In this document: positions 26,807 through 35,409 of the stretch, piece by piece
Layout: every line of letters begins with the position of its first letter
Numbering within the stretch: the stretch's first letter is position 1
From: Aggregatilineales bacterium
GTDB lineage: Bacteria > Chloroflexota > Anaerolineae > Aggregatilineales > Ch27
DNA length: 64,000 nucleotides
Direction of reading: 5' to 3'
NCBI GenBank assembly: GCA_029976005.1
Contig: JARKOQ010000246.1
Coordinates: forward strand, 1 to 64,000
Notes under the pieces: generated by a model
What the model was told of the DNA's origin: nothing
The model's input: only the letters and a program-made list of their open reading frames with translations
Databases searched by the model: none
Program-made: the position numbers and the translations under genes

Positions 26807-27559
26807 TCACGGCGCGGGGGGCGGGGCGTCCTCCTCGGATAGCTCCGCCAGCATCAGGCGGTCGTTCTCGTCCAGGTCGGCCTTGAGAAGCATTTCCGGC
26901 CGGCGATCCCAGGTTCTGCGCAATGCCTGCTTGCGACGCCAGCGGACGATTCGGGCGTGGTGCCCGTCGATCAACACGTCCGGCACGGCCAGACCGCGAA
27001 ATTTCGGCGGGCGGGTATAGTGCGGCCCTTCCAGGAGGCCGGTCGCATGGCTGTCGTCCTGGGCGGCATTCGGTGCGCCGAGCGCGTCCGGCAGCAGGCG
27101 CGTCAGGACGTCGATCAGCACCATCGCTGGCAGTTCCCCCCCGGTCAATACGTAATCCCCGATGCTGATTTCCTCGGTCACGACGAGCTGGCGCACGCGC
27201 TCGTCCACGCCCTCGTAATGTCCACAGAGCAGCGCCAGCCTCGGATACTGGACCAACTCCCCGGCGATGGCCTGAGTCAGAACGCGGCCTTGCGGCGAGA
27301 GCAGGATGACCGGCGTCGTGCCCAGGTCTGGACCGAGCACGCTTTCGACCGCCGCCACGATCGGCTCGACTTTCATGATCATCCCGCCGCCGCCGCCGTA
27401 AGGGGTGTCGTCGGTGATGTGGTGCCGGTCGGTGGTGTAGTCGCGGATGTTGTGGCGGGCGATCGTCAGAAGGTGGTTGTCCTGGGCGCGCTTGAGGATG
27501 CTCTCGGTGAGCGGGCCTTCGAACATGCCGGGGAAAAGGGTGAAGATGTCGATATGCAT
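26807..27559 (-). CDS. trmD: tRNA (guanine-37-N1)-methyltransferase TrmD
   Basis: A 250-residue SPOUT methyltransferase that methylates G37 of tRNA using S-adenosylmethionine. Motifs: [13 protein letters not shown] at the start, [39 protein letters not shown] and [20 protein letters not shown] for the knotted SAM site, and [11 protein letters not shown]. It lacks the usual neighbours rpsP, rimM and rplS; the gene stands alone between convergent and divergent units. Confidence 0.96.
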   Translation of the reverse strand: MHIDIFTLFPGMFEGPLTESILKRAQDNHLLTIARHNIRDYTTDRHHITDDTPYGGGGGMIMKVEPIVAAVESVLGPDLGTTPVILLSPQGRVLTQAIAGELVQYPRLALLCGHYEGVDERVRQLVVTEEISIGDYVLTGGELPAMVLIDVLTRLLPDALGAPNAAQDDSHATGLLEGPHYTRPPKFRGLAVPDVLIDGHHARIVRWRRKQALRRTWDRRPEMLLKADLDENDRLMLAELSEEDAPPPAP

Positions 27560-27600
27560 GGATGTATGACCTGGATTGTGACCTGAATAGTTCGAGCTTT

Positions 27601-27611
27601 TGCTATATAAT
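27601..27611 (+). promoter_or_regulatory. -10 element for the Ser/Thr kinase gene
   Basis: TATAAT at 27606-27611 within TGCTATATAAT; leader about 65 bases. Confidence 0.45.
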
Positions 27612-27680
27612 CCCGATAATTATACTACGTGATGGCATATTTTCGGGCGTGGACGGGTGGTATGACCAGGAGAGAATAGC

Positions 27681-29732
27681 ATGAGCAGTGGGCCACTGGA
27701 AGGGCGAACCCTGGGAAAATACGAGATCGTGGGTTTGCTGGGCCGGGGCGGAATGGCTTCGGTGTACAAGGGATACCAGGCGGACGTCGAACGGCACGTG
27801 GCGATCAAGGTGCTCCCGCCGCATCCCGGCCAGGACGCCGAATTCGTGACCCGGTTCCGCCTGGAAGCCCGGACGATCGCTCGCTTGCAGCACCCGAACA
27901 TCCTGCCCCTGTATGACTATGGCACGGAAGGGGACATCCTGTTCCTGGTGATGCCCTTCATCGAGGGCGGATCGCTCAGCGATCGAATCAAGCGCGGCCG
28001 GCTTTCCATGGAGGAGATTGAGCGGATTGCCCAGCAGGTCGCTTCCGCCCTGGATTATGCCCATGCCAAAGGTGTCGTTCACCGGGATGTCAAGCCGGAC
28101 AACATCCTCCTGATGAATCCCGATACGGTCATGCTGGCGGACTTCGGGATCGTCAAGATGGTTGGCGGCGGCACGGAGCTGACGACCACGGGCGGGCTGG
28201 TCGGCACGCCCGCCTATATCGCGCCGGAGCAGTTGCAGGGCCTGCCGATCACGCCGCGAGTCGACGTCTATTCGCTGGGGATCGTGACGTACCAGATGCT
28301 GGCCGGAGAACTGCCCTATACCGCCGATACACCGATCCAGGTCATGCTCAAGCACATGTCGGAGCCGATCCCGGACATCGGCAAGGTCATCGAGGGGATC
28401 GCCCCGGAGGTCGGGCTGGTCATGCAGCACGTGCTGGCCAAGGAGCCAGAGGCGCGCTATGCGACCGCCGGGGAGTTTGCCGCGGATTTGAGCCGGGCCA
28501 TTCATGGGCAGCCGCTCCACCCCCAGGCTCGAGCCGAGTCGAGCGCGACCCGGTCGGAGAGCGTCCTTCCCCTGGTCACGCAGCCCGCTTCCGCGGCCGG
28601 GCAGCCTGCGCCCACCGGGCCGATGCCGGCTGGCCCGGCCGCAAGCCGGCTGGGGCGCGGGCTGTGGATTGGGGGCGCGGTTTTGCTGGGCCTGCTGGTC
28701 GTGGCGATTGTCCTGATGATCGCGGTATTGAGCCGGGGGATGAACGACGGGCTGCTCCAGTCGCCGACTCATACACCTGCCGAAAACGTTCCGGCGGCGA
28801 GCAGTCCCTTTCCTGTGATGCCCGGTCTCGGCCAGCTCAGTTATGGCACGACGGACAATCCTGGCGATACCGTCAGCCTGCGGGTCGAGGGGGTGACTCA
28901 GCCGGGCGCGGGCCGGTTCTATGCCGTGTGGCTGGCGCGCACTTCCGATGGCCGGGTTCAGGCTCTGGGACGCCTGTCGCTCGACGCTTTTGGCGACGGG
29001 GTACTGTCCTATGCCGATCCCGAAGGGCGGATGCTGCCCACGCTGTACAACAGCATCTTGATCACAGAGGAGACCGCGCCTGGCGCGGAGCCTGCCGGTG
29101 AAACGCGGTACAGCGGGTACGTGCCGGAAGCCCTGGCGGACGCGCTCCGTCACATCCTGGTGGAAGCGGCGGGCGCGCCGGGAGGGGAAAGTTTGCTGGC
29201 GGGGGCGCTGTCTGAGGCGACGATCGCGGAGCAGCATGCCGGATTGGCTTCCGGCTCGGACAGCCTCAGCGGACGGCAAGTTCACGCCGAGCATACGATC
29301 AACATCCTGCTCGGCCGGTCCGAGGACTTGAACGGTGATGGTCGCCCGCAGAATCCGGGCCGGGGGTTTGGTGTGCCGGTTTTCCTCGACCAGATCGATG
29401 CCGAACTCAGTGAGGCGACGATCGCCGCATCTCCGTGGCCGGCCCTGCAGGGCAATGTCGAGTCGATCCGGGTCTGCGTCGGGAACGTGCGCGGTTGGGT
29501 CAATGACGTGGTCGATCGGGAACGCCAGATTCTCGCCGGCAAGGATTTCGACTCCACGACACCGGCCGCGGTGGCGTCCACCGAGATCATGAGCCAATTG
29601 CTGCACGGCCACGATCTCAACGAGAATGGGGCGGTCGATCCGTTCGAAGGGGAGTGCGGGCTGGATCAGATTGCCAGCTACGGTGTGCTGGTGGGCAATA
29701 TGACCATCGTCGCGGGCCCGCCCCCGGCATGA
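27681..29732 (+). CDS. Transmembrane Ser/Thr protein kinase with acidic-loop ectodomain
   Basis: A 683-residue receptor-type kinase. The cytoplasmic Hanks-type kinase domain (about 1-270) has the glycine loop LGRGGMASVYKG, VAIKVL Lys, HRDVKPDN catalytic loop, DFGIVK and the activation segment ending VGTPAYIAPEQ. A Pro/Ala linker leads to one membrane helix (about 330-355). The ectodomain (about 375-683) begins with an anti-sigma-factor-like strand pattern (GRFYAVWLARTSDGRVQALGRLSL), then HAEHTINILLG, LNGDGRPQNPG and HDLNENGAVDPFEGE; the last two resemble calcium-binding loops. ATG 27681 follows AGGAG. No PASTA repeats, so the ligand is not muropeptide by that route. Confidence 0.92.
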   Translation: MSSGPLEGRTLGKYEIVGLLGRGGMASVYKGYQADVERHVAIKVLPPHPGQDAEFVTRFRLEARTIARLQHPNILPLYDYGTEGDILFLVMPFIEGGSLSDRIKRGRLSMEEIERIAQQVASALDYAHAKGVVHRDVKPDNILLMNPDTVMLADFGIVKMVGGGTELTTTGGLVGTPAYIAPEQLQGLPITPRVDVYSLGIVTYQMLAGELPYTADTPIQVMLKHMSEPIPDIGKVIEGIAPEVGLVMQHVLAKEPEARYATAGEFAADLSRAIHGQPLHPQARAESSATRSESVLPLVTQPASAAGQPAPTGPMPAGPAASRLGRGLWIGGAVLLGLLVVAIVLMIAVLSRGMNDGLLQSPTHTPAENVPAASSPFPVMPGLGQLSYGTTDNPGDTVSLRVEGVTQPGAGRFYAVWLARTSDGRVQALGRLSLDAFGDGVLSYADPEGRMLPTLYNSILITEETAPGAEPAGETRYSGYVPEALADALRHILVEAAGAPGGESLLAGALSEATIAEQHAGLASGSDSLSGRQVHAEHTINILLGRSEDLNGDGRPQNPGRGFGVPVFLDQIDAELSEATIAASPWPALQGNVESIRVCVGNVRGWVNDVVDRERQILAGKDFDSTTPAAVASTEIMSQLLHGHDLNENGAVDPFEGECGLDQIASYGVLVGNMTIVAGPPPA

Positions 29733-29745
29733 GTCCATGCCGGGG
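29722..29745 (+). terminator. Hairpin overlapping the kinase stop codon
   Basis: Perfect 10-bp stem CCCCGGCATG / CATGCCGGGG with loop AGTC; no T tract follows, so its strength as a terminator is doubtful. Confidence 0.55.
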
Positions 29746-29768
29746 AGGCCGGTGGAATTGGTTATCCC

Positions 29769-29777
29769 TGCTATAAT
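29769..29777 (+). promoter_or_regulatory. Extended -10 upstream of the small anchored protein gene
   Basis: TGCTATAAT, 65 bases before the GTG start at 29842; no -35 visible. Confidence 0.55.
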
Positions 29778-29841
29778 CTAACCAGCAGGCTTCAGATGTA
29801 TGCCTCGCCCTTTGCGCCTTGTGACTCTGGGGGATTGACCT

Positions 29842-30330
29842 GTGAAACAACGCACGCGCGAGGAACGGCGGCGAGACCGCCTGGAAGTTACCATCGGCGT
29901 GGTTGGGATCGTGGGCGCGCTGGCGTTCGGCCTGATTGCCGTGCTGGCCATGACGACCGACGTCTTTGTCGTTGGCCCGACCCCGACCCCCGTGCCGACG
30001 CCAACGGAAACGCCTATCCCGAATTCGCTGCCTTTGCCCATGGATGTGCTGGTCTTCACTGACCCGGTGGCCTACGGCCAAAGCTTCGTAGTGCAGGTTG
30101 CCACGGATCCGGGGACGTACTGCCTGATCACGGCCTCGGTGTTCTCGCTCACCGCCGGGCACTATCGAAATCTGCTTCTGGCCGATTACGTGACCGACGA
30201 CACTGGCGACTGCGTGGGAACGCTGCCCATTGATTCGAGCATCTCCGCTGGCGAGCAAGCCGTGACGGTGGATTTGCGGAACGAGGGGCGTGTAAACCGG
30301 GCTCGCTGGAGCTTCCAGGTCGTGCCCTGA
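29842..30330 (+). CDS. Small membrane-anchored protein with Thr-Pro linker
   Basis: A 162-residue protein of unknown function. A very basic N-terminus (KQRTREERRRDR) is followed by one hydrophobic helix (about 17-40), a linker of repeated TP (residues about 46-60), and a predicted beta-rich extracellular domain with two Cys (TYCLITAS, GDCVGTL) that could pair. GTG 29842 is the start; no ATG is available before the membrane helix. It lies between the kinase and a HAD gene, each with its own -10 element, so operon membership is unclear. Confidence 0.75.
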   Translation: MKQRTREERRRDRLEVTIGVVGIVGALAFGLIAVLAMTTDVFVVGPTPTPVPTPTETPIPNSLPLPMDVLVFTDPVAYGQSFVVQVATDPGTYCLITASVFSLTAGHYRNLLLADYVTDDTGDCVGTLPIDSSISAGEQAVTVDLRNEGRVNRARWSFQVVP

Positions 30331-30375
30331 TCCGGGATTTGTTAAGCCTGCTCTCAGCTTGAACTGTGTTTCCTG

Positions 30376-30384
30376 TGCTATCAT
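30376..30384 (+). promoter_or_regulatory. Extended -10 for the HAD phosphatase gene
   Basis: TGCTATCAT, 24 bases before the ATG at 30408. Confidence 0.5.
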
Positions 30385-30407
30385 AAAAGGATGGAGACCG
30401 TCGGATT

Positions 30408-31223
30408 ATGACCGATTCGGACTTCCTGCGCGATATGCAGGCAGTTATTCTCGACATGGACGGCGTGTTGTGGCGCGGGGATACGCCGCTGCCGGGCCTG
30501 GTGCCGTTTTTTGACTATCTGGCACAGGAGCACATCCCGTTTGTGCTGGCGACGAACAACAGCACGACCACGGTGGAGTCCTACATCAAGAAGCTGGCTC
30601 GGATGGGCGTGCGGGCGGCCCCGGCAAATATCGTGACCTCGGCGGTGGCGACGGCAGAATACCTGCGGCACACCTATGGCGATCGCCCAATCCGGGTCCA
30701 CGTGCTGGGCGAGGCCGGGCTGTTTGAGATTCTGCTGCAAGCGGGTTATCCGGCGGTCATGATGGACGCGGATGTAGTGGTTGCCGGGTTGGATCGGGAC
30801 CTGACCTATGGCAAGCTGCGCCTGGCAAGCACGCTGATTCGCAATGGCGCCCGGTTCATCGGGACCAACAACGACGGGGCTTTCCCGGTCCCCGAAGGGT
30901 TGATCCCAGGCGCGGGAAGCGTCCTGGCCGCGCTGGAAGCCGGCTGCGGACAGAAACCGTTCATCATCGGCAAACCGGAGCCGGTCATGTTCGAGATGGC
31001 CCTGGCCCGGCTGGGTGTGCCCGCCGGGCGCGCTTTCATGGTTGGCGACCGGTACGAGACCGACATTGTGGGCGCCCAGCGGGCCGGTCTCCGCTCGGTG
31101 CTGGTGAGCAGTGGAGTCAGTTCTCCGGAGACCATGCAGGGGATTACAAATCCGCCCGATCTGATGCTGGGCGGGCTTGAGGACCTGCTGGCTGTATGGG
31201 TTGAAGCGCGGCGCGGCCTGTAG
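30408..31223 (+). CDS. HAD-IIA family phosphatase (NagD/phosphoglycolate-phosphatase-like)
   Basis: A 271-residue cytoplasmic HAD phosphatase. Motif I is ILDMDGVLW with nucleophile Asp; motif II is ATNNST; motif III is GKPEP; motif IV is VGDRYETDIVGA. The C2-type cap between motifs II and III fits the NagD/PGP class, which hydrolyses small sugar phosphates or nucleotides, often as a housekeeping or repair phosphatase. Followed by a weak hairpin (CGGCC/GGCCG, 31233-31246) before the gluzincin genes. Confidence 0.9.
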   Translation: MTDSDFLRDMQAVILDMDGVLWRGDTPLPGLVPFFDYLAQEHIPFVLATNNSTTTVESYIKKLARMGVRAAPANIVTSAVATAEYLRHTYGDRPIRVHVLGEAGLFEILLQAGYPAVMMDADVVVAGLDRDLTYGKLRLASTLIRNGARFIGTNNDGAFPVPEGLIPGAGSVLAALEAGCGQKPFIIGKPEPVMFEMALARLGVPAGRAFMVGDRYETDIVGAQRAGLRSVLVSSGVSSPETMQGITNPPDLMLGGLEDLLAVWVEARRGL

Positions 31224-31301
31224 ATGGAAGGGCGGCCGGAAGGCCGTTTGTAAATCAGTTTTATCGTGATTCGGGCTGAAGACAATTGGGAAGGTGCGGC
31301 A

Positions 31302-32495
31302 ATGCGTGCCAGGCATGGGTTGGTGCTGCTGGGTGGTATTGTAATTGTAGTGGGCGTGCTGTTGGTGGCGATGCGGCCTGTTCAGGCCCAGAGCGCGATT
31401 CAGATCGTGTCGGAAGAAATCAACGTCAATTTCCCCTATTCGGTCGATTTTGATCTTTCCGCCCATTCGGAGGAATCGCTGATTACCTCCATCCGTCTGT
31501 TCTGGCAGGCCGGGCCGGAAGACGTTTTCAACGTGCGGGTGCTGGACGTGGTTCCGGCCCAGACGGTCAGTGTGGCGGTGCCACTCAACGCGCTGTTTCT
31601 TGACCTGCCCCCGTTCGCCCAGATCGCGTTCCGTTGGCAGATTCGCGATGAGCAAGGCCACGAACTGGTGACGGAGACACGCACGGTCGAATATCAGGAC
31701 ACGCGGAGCGACTGGCGGGAACTGGATAACGAGCACTTCCGGATGTTGTGGTACGGATACGATGAGGCATTCGCGCACGAGTTGTATCAGATCGTGGAAG
31801 ACGCCTACTTCCGCCTGGAGACGGCTTTTGGGGTGGAACTGGAGCGGCGGCCAACAGTGGTGATCTACCCAGACCGGCAGGTCTTTGCAGAGTTTCAGAT
31901 GTCGGTGGGCAATGGCTACAACGTGATCGGACGCTACTTTCCCGGCCACGACATCACGGTTAACCTGGTTTCGCCGGACATGCCCAGGAGCGTCTACGCG
32001 GAAACCCTGGCGCACGAGCTGTCGCATCTCTACAGCGACAATTTCTACGTGGGCTTCACCAGCCTGCCGTTGTGGCTCGAGGAAGGGCTGGCGACCTACA
32101 ATGAGGTTACCAGCCGGGTGGACAACCTGGCGCGCGTGAGGCAGGCGGCATCAGCCGGGAATCTCATCTCGTTCGTCGACCTTCCCAACGCGATTCGATC
32201 CCCCAACATCGCCACTACCAACCTGGCCTACGCGGAAGGTGCGACGGTGTTCGAATACATCATCGAGTCCTGGGGCCAGCAAGGGCTGAGCGATTTCCTG
32301 GGGGCGTTCCGCCGCACGTCCAGCGCGGACGAGGCGATGTCGACGGTCTTTGACCAGGGGATCGTGGCGTTCGAGCTGGGCTGGCGGGCCTGGCTGGGCT
32401 TCCCTGTGGCGGAGGTGCCTCAGCTCTTGCCGACGCCGACCCTGCGGCCCTTTGACTTTCCGACTCCGGTTTTCATGCCCCCCGGCGGCAGTTAG
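31302..32495 (+). CDS. Secreted gluzincin-like metallopeptidase, paralogue 1
   Basis: A 397-residue exported protein. A signal peptide with hydrophobic core ends at VQAQSA. A beta-rich domain (about 30-140) precedes a peptidase MA-like domain: HELSH at residues 238-242 is the zinc and catalytic motif, and WLEEGLATYNE about 18 residues on supplies the third ligand (Glu260 or Glu261). The tail is Pro/Thr-rich (LPTPTLRPFDFPTP). ATG 31302 follows GGAAGG; the GTG at 31266 is a weaker option. First of three tandem paralogues, 33 bp before the next, so probably an operon acting outside the cell or on the surface. Confidence 0.87.
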   Translation: MRARHGLVLLGGIVIVVGVLLVAMRPVQAQSAIQIVSEEINVNFPYSVDFDLSAHSEESLITSIRLFWQAGPEDVFNVRVLDVVPAQTVSVAVPLNALFLDLPPFAQIAFRWQIRDEQGHELVTETRTVEYQDTRSDWRELDNEHFRMLWYGYDEAFAHELYQIVEDAYFRLETAFGVELERRPTVVIYPDRQVFAEFQMSVGNGYNVIGRYFPGHDITVNLVSPDMPRSVYAETLAHELSHLYSDNFYVGFTSLPLWLEEGLATYNEVTSRVDNLARVRQAASAGNLISFVDLPNAIRSPNIATTNLAYAEGATVFEYIIESWGQQGLSDFLGAFRRTSSADEAMSTVFDQGIVAFELGWRAWLGFPVAEVPQLLPTPTLRPFDFPTPVFMPPGGS

Positions 32496-32528
32496 TCCGG
32501 AGCGGCCGACCTTGTGGAGAATCTACGG

Positions 32529-33806
32529 ATGAGTATGAAGCACAGGCTGATCGGAGCCGCGCTGGCGATCGTGCTGAGCGGCTTTCTTGTTGTCTCGCTC
32601 GGATCGCGGCCGGCCGAGGCTCAGGCCGATCCGACTCCCGCCGCTGCGAACGGCGTGCGCACAGAGCAGGATGGCCCGCTACCATCTCAGGCCGAGGGAA
32701 ACGCGGTTTGGTCGATCGGCGATCGGACGTACGCGGGCGTTTTTCCGGATGGCCTGCGCTTCGAGATCGCGGCCAGTAGCGATCAAGGGGCGATCGTCAG
32801 CGCGCGCGTGATCTGGACTCACGCACCGGGCACGCAGACCCGGCGCAGCGCCGGCGCGAGATTGGACGCGGACACCGGACGCTGGGTCGCGGTTTGGGAG
32901 CCAGGGACCAATCAGGTGCCGCCCTGGGTGCTGGTGCGCTATCACTGGGAACTCGTGGACGAGCAGGGCAATCGCTATTCGAGCGAGGAAATCGACGAGG
33001 TTTACGCCGACTCCGGCAATGCCGGCCGGTGGAAACACCTGGAAAGCGAAGATGTCGTCGTCTACTGGATCGACCTGCCAGACGAGTTTGGCACTCGGAC
33101 CGTGCAGGCGATGAGCGAGCGCCGCGAATTTTACCGGCAGGCATGGGGAGGGCTGCTGCCGTATCGCCCCCGGGTGATTCTGTATGGCTGGCAGGCGCGC
33201 GACGAATACGAAAAGCTGTTCAGCCAGCCCGTTTTCGTGGGCAGCGTATATGTCGCGGGCACGACGGACGCCGATTGGGGCGGCACGGTGCAACTGGCCG
33301 GGATGTTTTCCCCGGCGGACGAAACCGCCTATGGCACCGTGCTGCACGAGGTTGCCCACCTGTACCAGCATCAGTTCACCCGGGTGACGGTCGACTGGTT
33401 CATCGAGGGCGACGCCGAGTTCTTCAGCCTGTCCCGGAGCGGGAACTATCGCGGCTGGGCGCGCGATCGACTGTCCAGCCGTGAGCCGTTGTCCTTCGCG
33501 GCCGGTTTTTCGACCGATGGCGTGAATTACCGGGATGGGTACTGGATGGGGACGACGGTGTGGGATTACCTGACCGAGACATACGGCCTGGATGCCCATC
33601 GCCAGGTATGGGAACTCATTGCGGCAAATGTGCCGCGCTTCGAAGCCATCGAGCGGGTAACCGGCCGGTCTATTCTGGAGTTCGAACAGGACTGGCGGGC
33701 CTGGCTGGGCGTGTTCACCCCGCCGCCCACGCTGGTGCCGTCGCCCACGCCGCGCTTTGACATCCTGTCCTGGCCTACGCCCACGCTGCCAGCGCTGTCG
33801 GGATGA
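32529..33806 (+). CDS. Secreted gluzincin-like metallopeptidase, paralogue 2
   Basis: A 425-residue homologue of the protein encoded just upstream, with the same order: signal peptide (cleavage near AEAQA), N-terminal beta domain, zinc motif HEVAH at residues 273-277 followed by WFIEGDAEFFS, and a Pro-rich tail ending PTPTLPALSG. Two start codons are possible, ATG 32529 and ATG 32535; GGAG at 32515 favours the first. The zinc site is complete, so the enzyme should be active. Divergence from paralogue 1 is high outside the motif regions, indicating an old duplication. Confidence 0.87.
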   Translation: MSMKHRLIGAALAIVLSGFLVVSLGSRPAEAQADPTPAAANGVRTEQDGPLPSQAEGNAVWSIGDRTYAGVFPDGLRFEIAASSDQGAIVSARVIWTHAPGTQTRRSAGARLDADTGRWVAVWEPGTNQVPPWVLVRYHWELVDEQGNRYSSEEIDEVYADSGNAGRWKHLESEDVVVYWIDLPDEFGTRTVQAMSERREFYRQAWGGLLPYRPRVILYGWQARDEYEKLFSQPVFVGSVYVAGTTDADWGGTVQLAGMFSPADETAYGTVLHEVAHLYQHQFTRVTVDWFIEGDAEFFSLSRSGNYRGWARDRLSSREPLSFAAGFSTDGVNYRDGYWMGTTVWDYLTETYGLDAHRQVWELIAANVPRFEAIERVTGRSILEFEQDWRAWLGVFTPPPTLVPSPTPRFDILSWPTPTLPALSG

Positions 33807-33909
33807 ACGCGCTCTCGGTATGCACTCCTGCTATGGACGATCTACAATAGTGGAGACTCGCGGCGAAGCGAGCGACTGCGTTTGATCCCGATGAAGTGGG
33901 CGGTGGTGC

Positions 33910-35409
33910 ATGAGTCGTTTGACCCGGTTGATGGTGCTGGCGCTGGTCGCAATGCTGCTGCTGGGCGTCCCGGCTCGCCTGGTTGCCCAGGACGAGCCTT
34001 CGGTCTACGCGCTTCAGGCGGAAGTGATTTATCCCGCCGTGATCCGGTTTTCGGTGGTGGTCAGCGTGCCGTTTGGGGACGTGCGGAGTCTCTCCCTGAC
34101 ACTACGGCAGGGCGATCGGACGCTGCGCTCCGGGCCACTGAATCTGGATTCCATCCTTTTCAGTTCGGCGCCCTATACCCAGTTTCGCTATGATTGGCCG
34201 ATTGACCCGGCCCAACCGCCGGTGTTGTTCGAGCCGCTGGCGTACCAGTGGGAGATGACGAGCGCGGCGGGCGAGGCGGAAGCGGCATCGGAGGTGACGT
34301 TCGATCCCGGCCCGACGGCCTGGCGTCAGCGCGGCGACCTGCCGCTCCGGTTCTCACTGGCCGACGAAGGGCTGAACGTGGTCGCGGCCCGGCAGGCGAT
34401 CGAACCGGTCTACGAGTTGATGCAGGCTCACACCGACCTCGATCCGGCGTTCAACTGGGCTATCCTGCCCCGTGGGGCCGCGTTCTGCACTGAGCGACCG
34501 AATGAGGAAGGCGAACTGGAACGGGTCGTGCTGTCTCTCACTCAGGATGCATTTTCGTGTAGTGAAGAGGCTGCGCGCCGGATTCTGACTGCCAATGGCT
34601 ATCGCGTGCTGGAGCGGCGGCAGCCCGGTCTGCTGTCCTTTCAGAACGAGCTGGTGGACGATATGTTCGGCGAGTTCTACGCGGCTTTCTGGGGTAATAG
34701 CGCCGTGCCGGGCTGGTTTCGGGCCGGGCTGCGCCAGATGTACCATGTCACGCCCAATCCCCTGGCGTTGGAACAGGTTCGCCAAGCGGCGCGCACCGGA
34801 ACTGTGATGGATGCCGCTGCTCTGGACGCCCCCGCAGAGTCCCATCAATCAGACGCGCTATTCGATGCCCAGGCGTATACCCTGGTGATGTATCTGGCCG
34901 ACCGGTACGGGGCGGAAGCGCCCTTTGAGCTTGGCATCCGGACCGCGCGACAGGGGTTCGATGCTGCGTATCGCGCGCTGGTCGACCAGCCGCTGGACGA
35001 GGTGCTCTCCGCGTGGGAAAGCTGGCTGTTCACCGGGCAGGCCGAGCGAGCCATGACCTGGACGATCTATTCGCCTGCGACTCCGACCCCGACGCCGACA
35101 CGCACGCCAACCGCGACCTGGACTCTGCCCCCCACGATCACGCAGACGCCAAGCGTGACTCCCAGTCCGGCAGTGTCTCCGACCAGCCGGGTGATCCAGG
35201 TAGCATCGCCTTTGCCGACCTATACGCCTGAAACGGTCATCCCCCCGACTCCCTCCAACACGCCGCGCCCGCCGGGCAGTCTGAACCAACCTCCGGCGGT
35301 CAGTGACGAGCCATCCGGGGGTGGGGGAGGACTGTGCGGGGCGTCGCTGCCCGCCATGCTGCTGCCCCTGGCGATTCTCGTCGGGGCTTATCGGAAGAAG
35401 TGGCTATGA
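33910..35409 (+). CDS. Gluzincin-like paralogue 3 without zinc ligands, membrane-anchored pseudo-peptidase
   Basis: A 499-residue exported protein aligned with the two before it through its N-terminal beta domain and helical domain. The HExxH position reads NELVD (residues 246-250) and the downstream Glu region reads WFRAGLRQMY, so both His and the third ligand are gone. The domain is followed by a long Thr/Pro linker (about 385-450) and a C-terminal tripartite end: Gly5-Leu-Cys-Gly, a hydrophobic helix and YRKKWL. This looks like a surface anchor or sorting signal. ATG 33910 follows TGGGCGGTGGTGC. Its stop overlaps the rlmN start (ATGA). Likely a binding or regulatory paralogue, by inference. 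Confidence 0.85.
   Translation: MSRLTRLMVLALVAMLLLGVPARLVAQDEPSVYALQAEVIYPAVIRFSVVVSVPFGDVRSLSLTLRQGDRTLRSGPLNLDSILFSSAPYTQFRYDWPIDPAQPPVLFEPLAYQWEMTSAAGEAEAASEVTFDPGPTAWRQRGDLPLRFSLADEGLNVVAARQAIEPVYELMQAHTDLDPAFNWAILPRGAAFCTERPNEEGELERVVLSLTQDAFSCSEEAARRILTANGYRVLERRQPGLLSFQNELVDDMFGEFYAAFWGNSAVPGWFRAGLRQMYHVTPNPLALEQVRQAARTGTVMDAAALDAPAESHQSDALFDAQAYTLVMYLADRYGAEAPFELGIRTARQGFDAAYRALVDQPLDEVLSAWESWLFTGQAERAMTWTIYSPATPTPTPTRTPTATWTLPPTITQTPSVTPSPAVSPTSRVIQVASPLPTYTPETVIPPTPSNTPRPPGSLNQPPAVSDEPSGGGGGLCGASLPAMLLPLAILVGAYRKKWL

Noticed and set aside
27603-29738. 711-codon minus-strand ORF
   Set aside because: Antisense to the Ser/Thr kinase gene, with no recognisable domain.
33910-35409. Third gluzincin-like protein as an active peptidase
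   Set aside because: Both zinc His and the distal Glu are replaced (NELVD, FRAGL).
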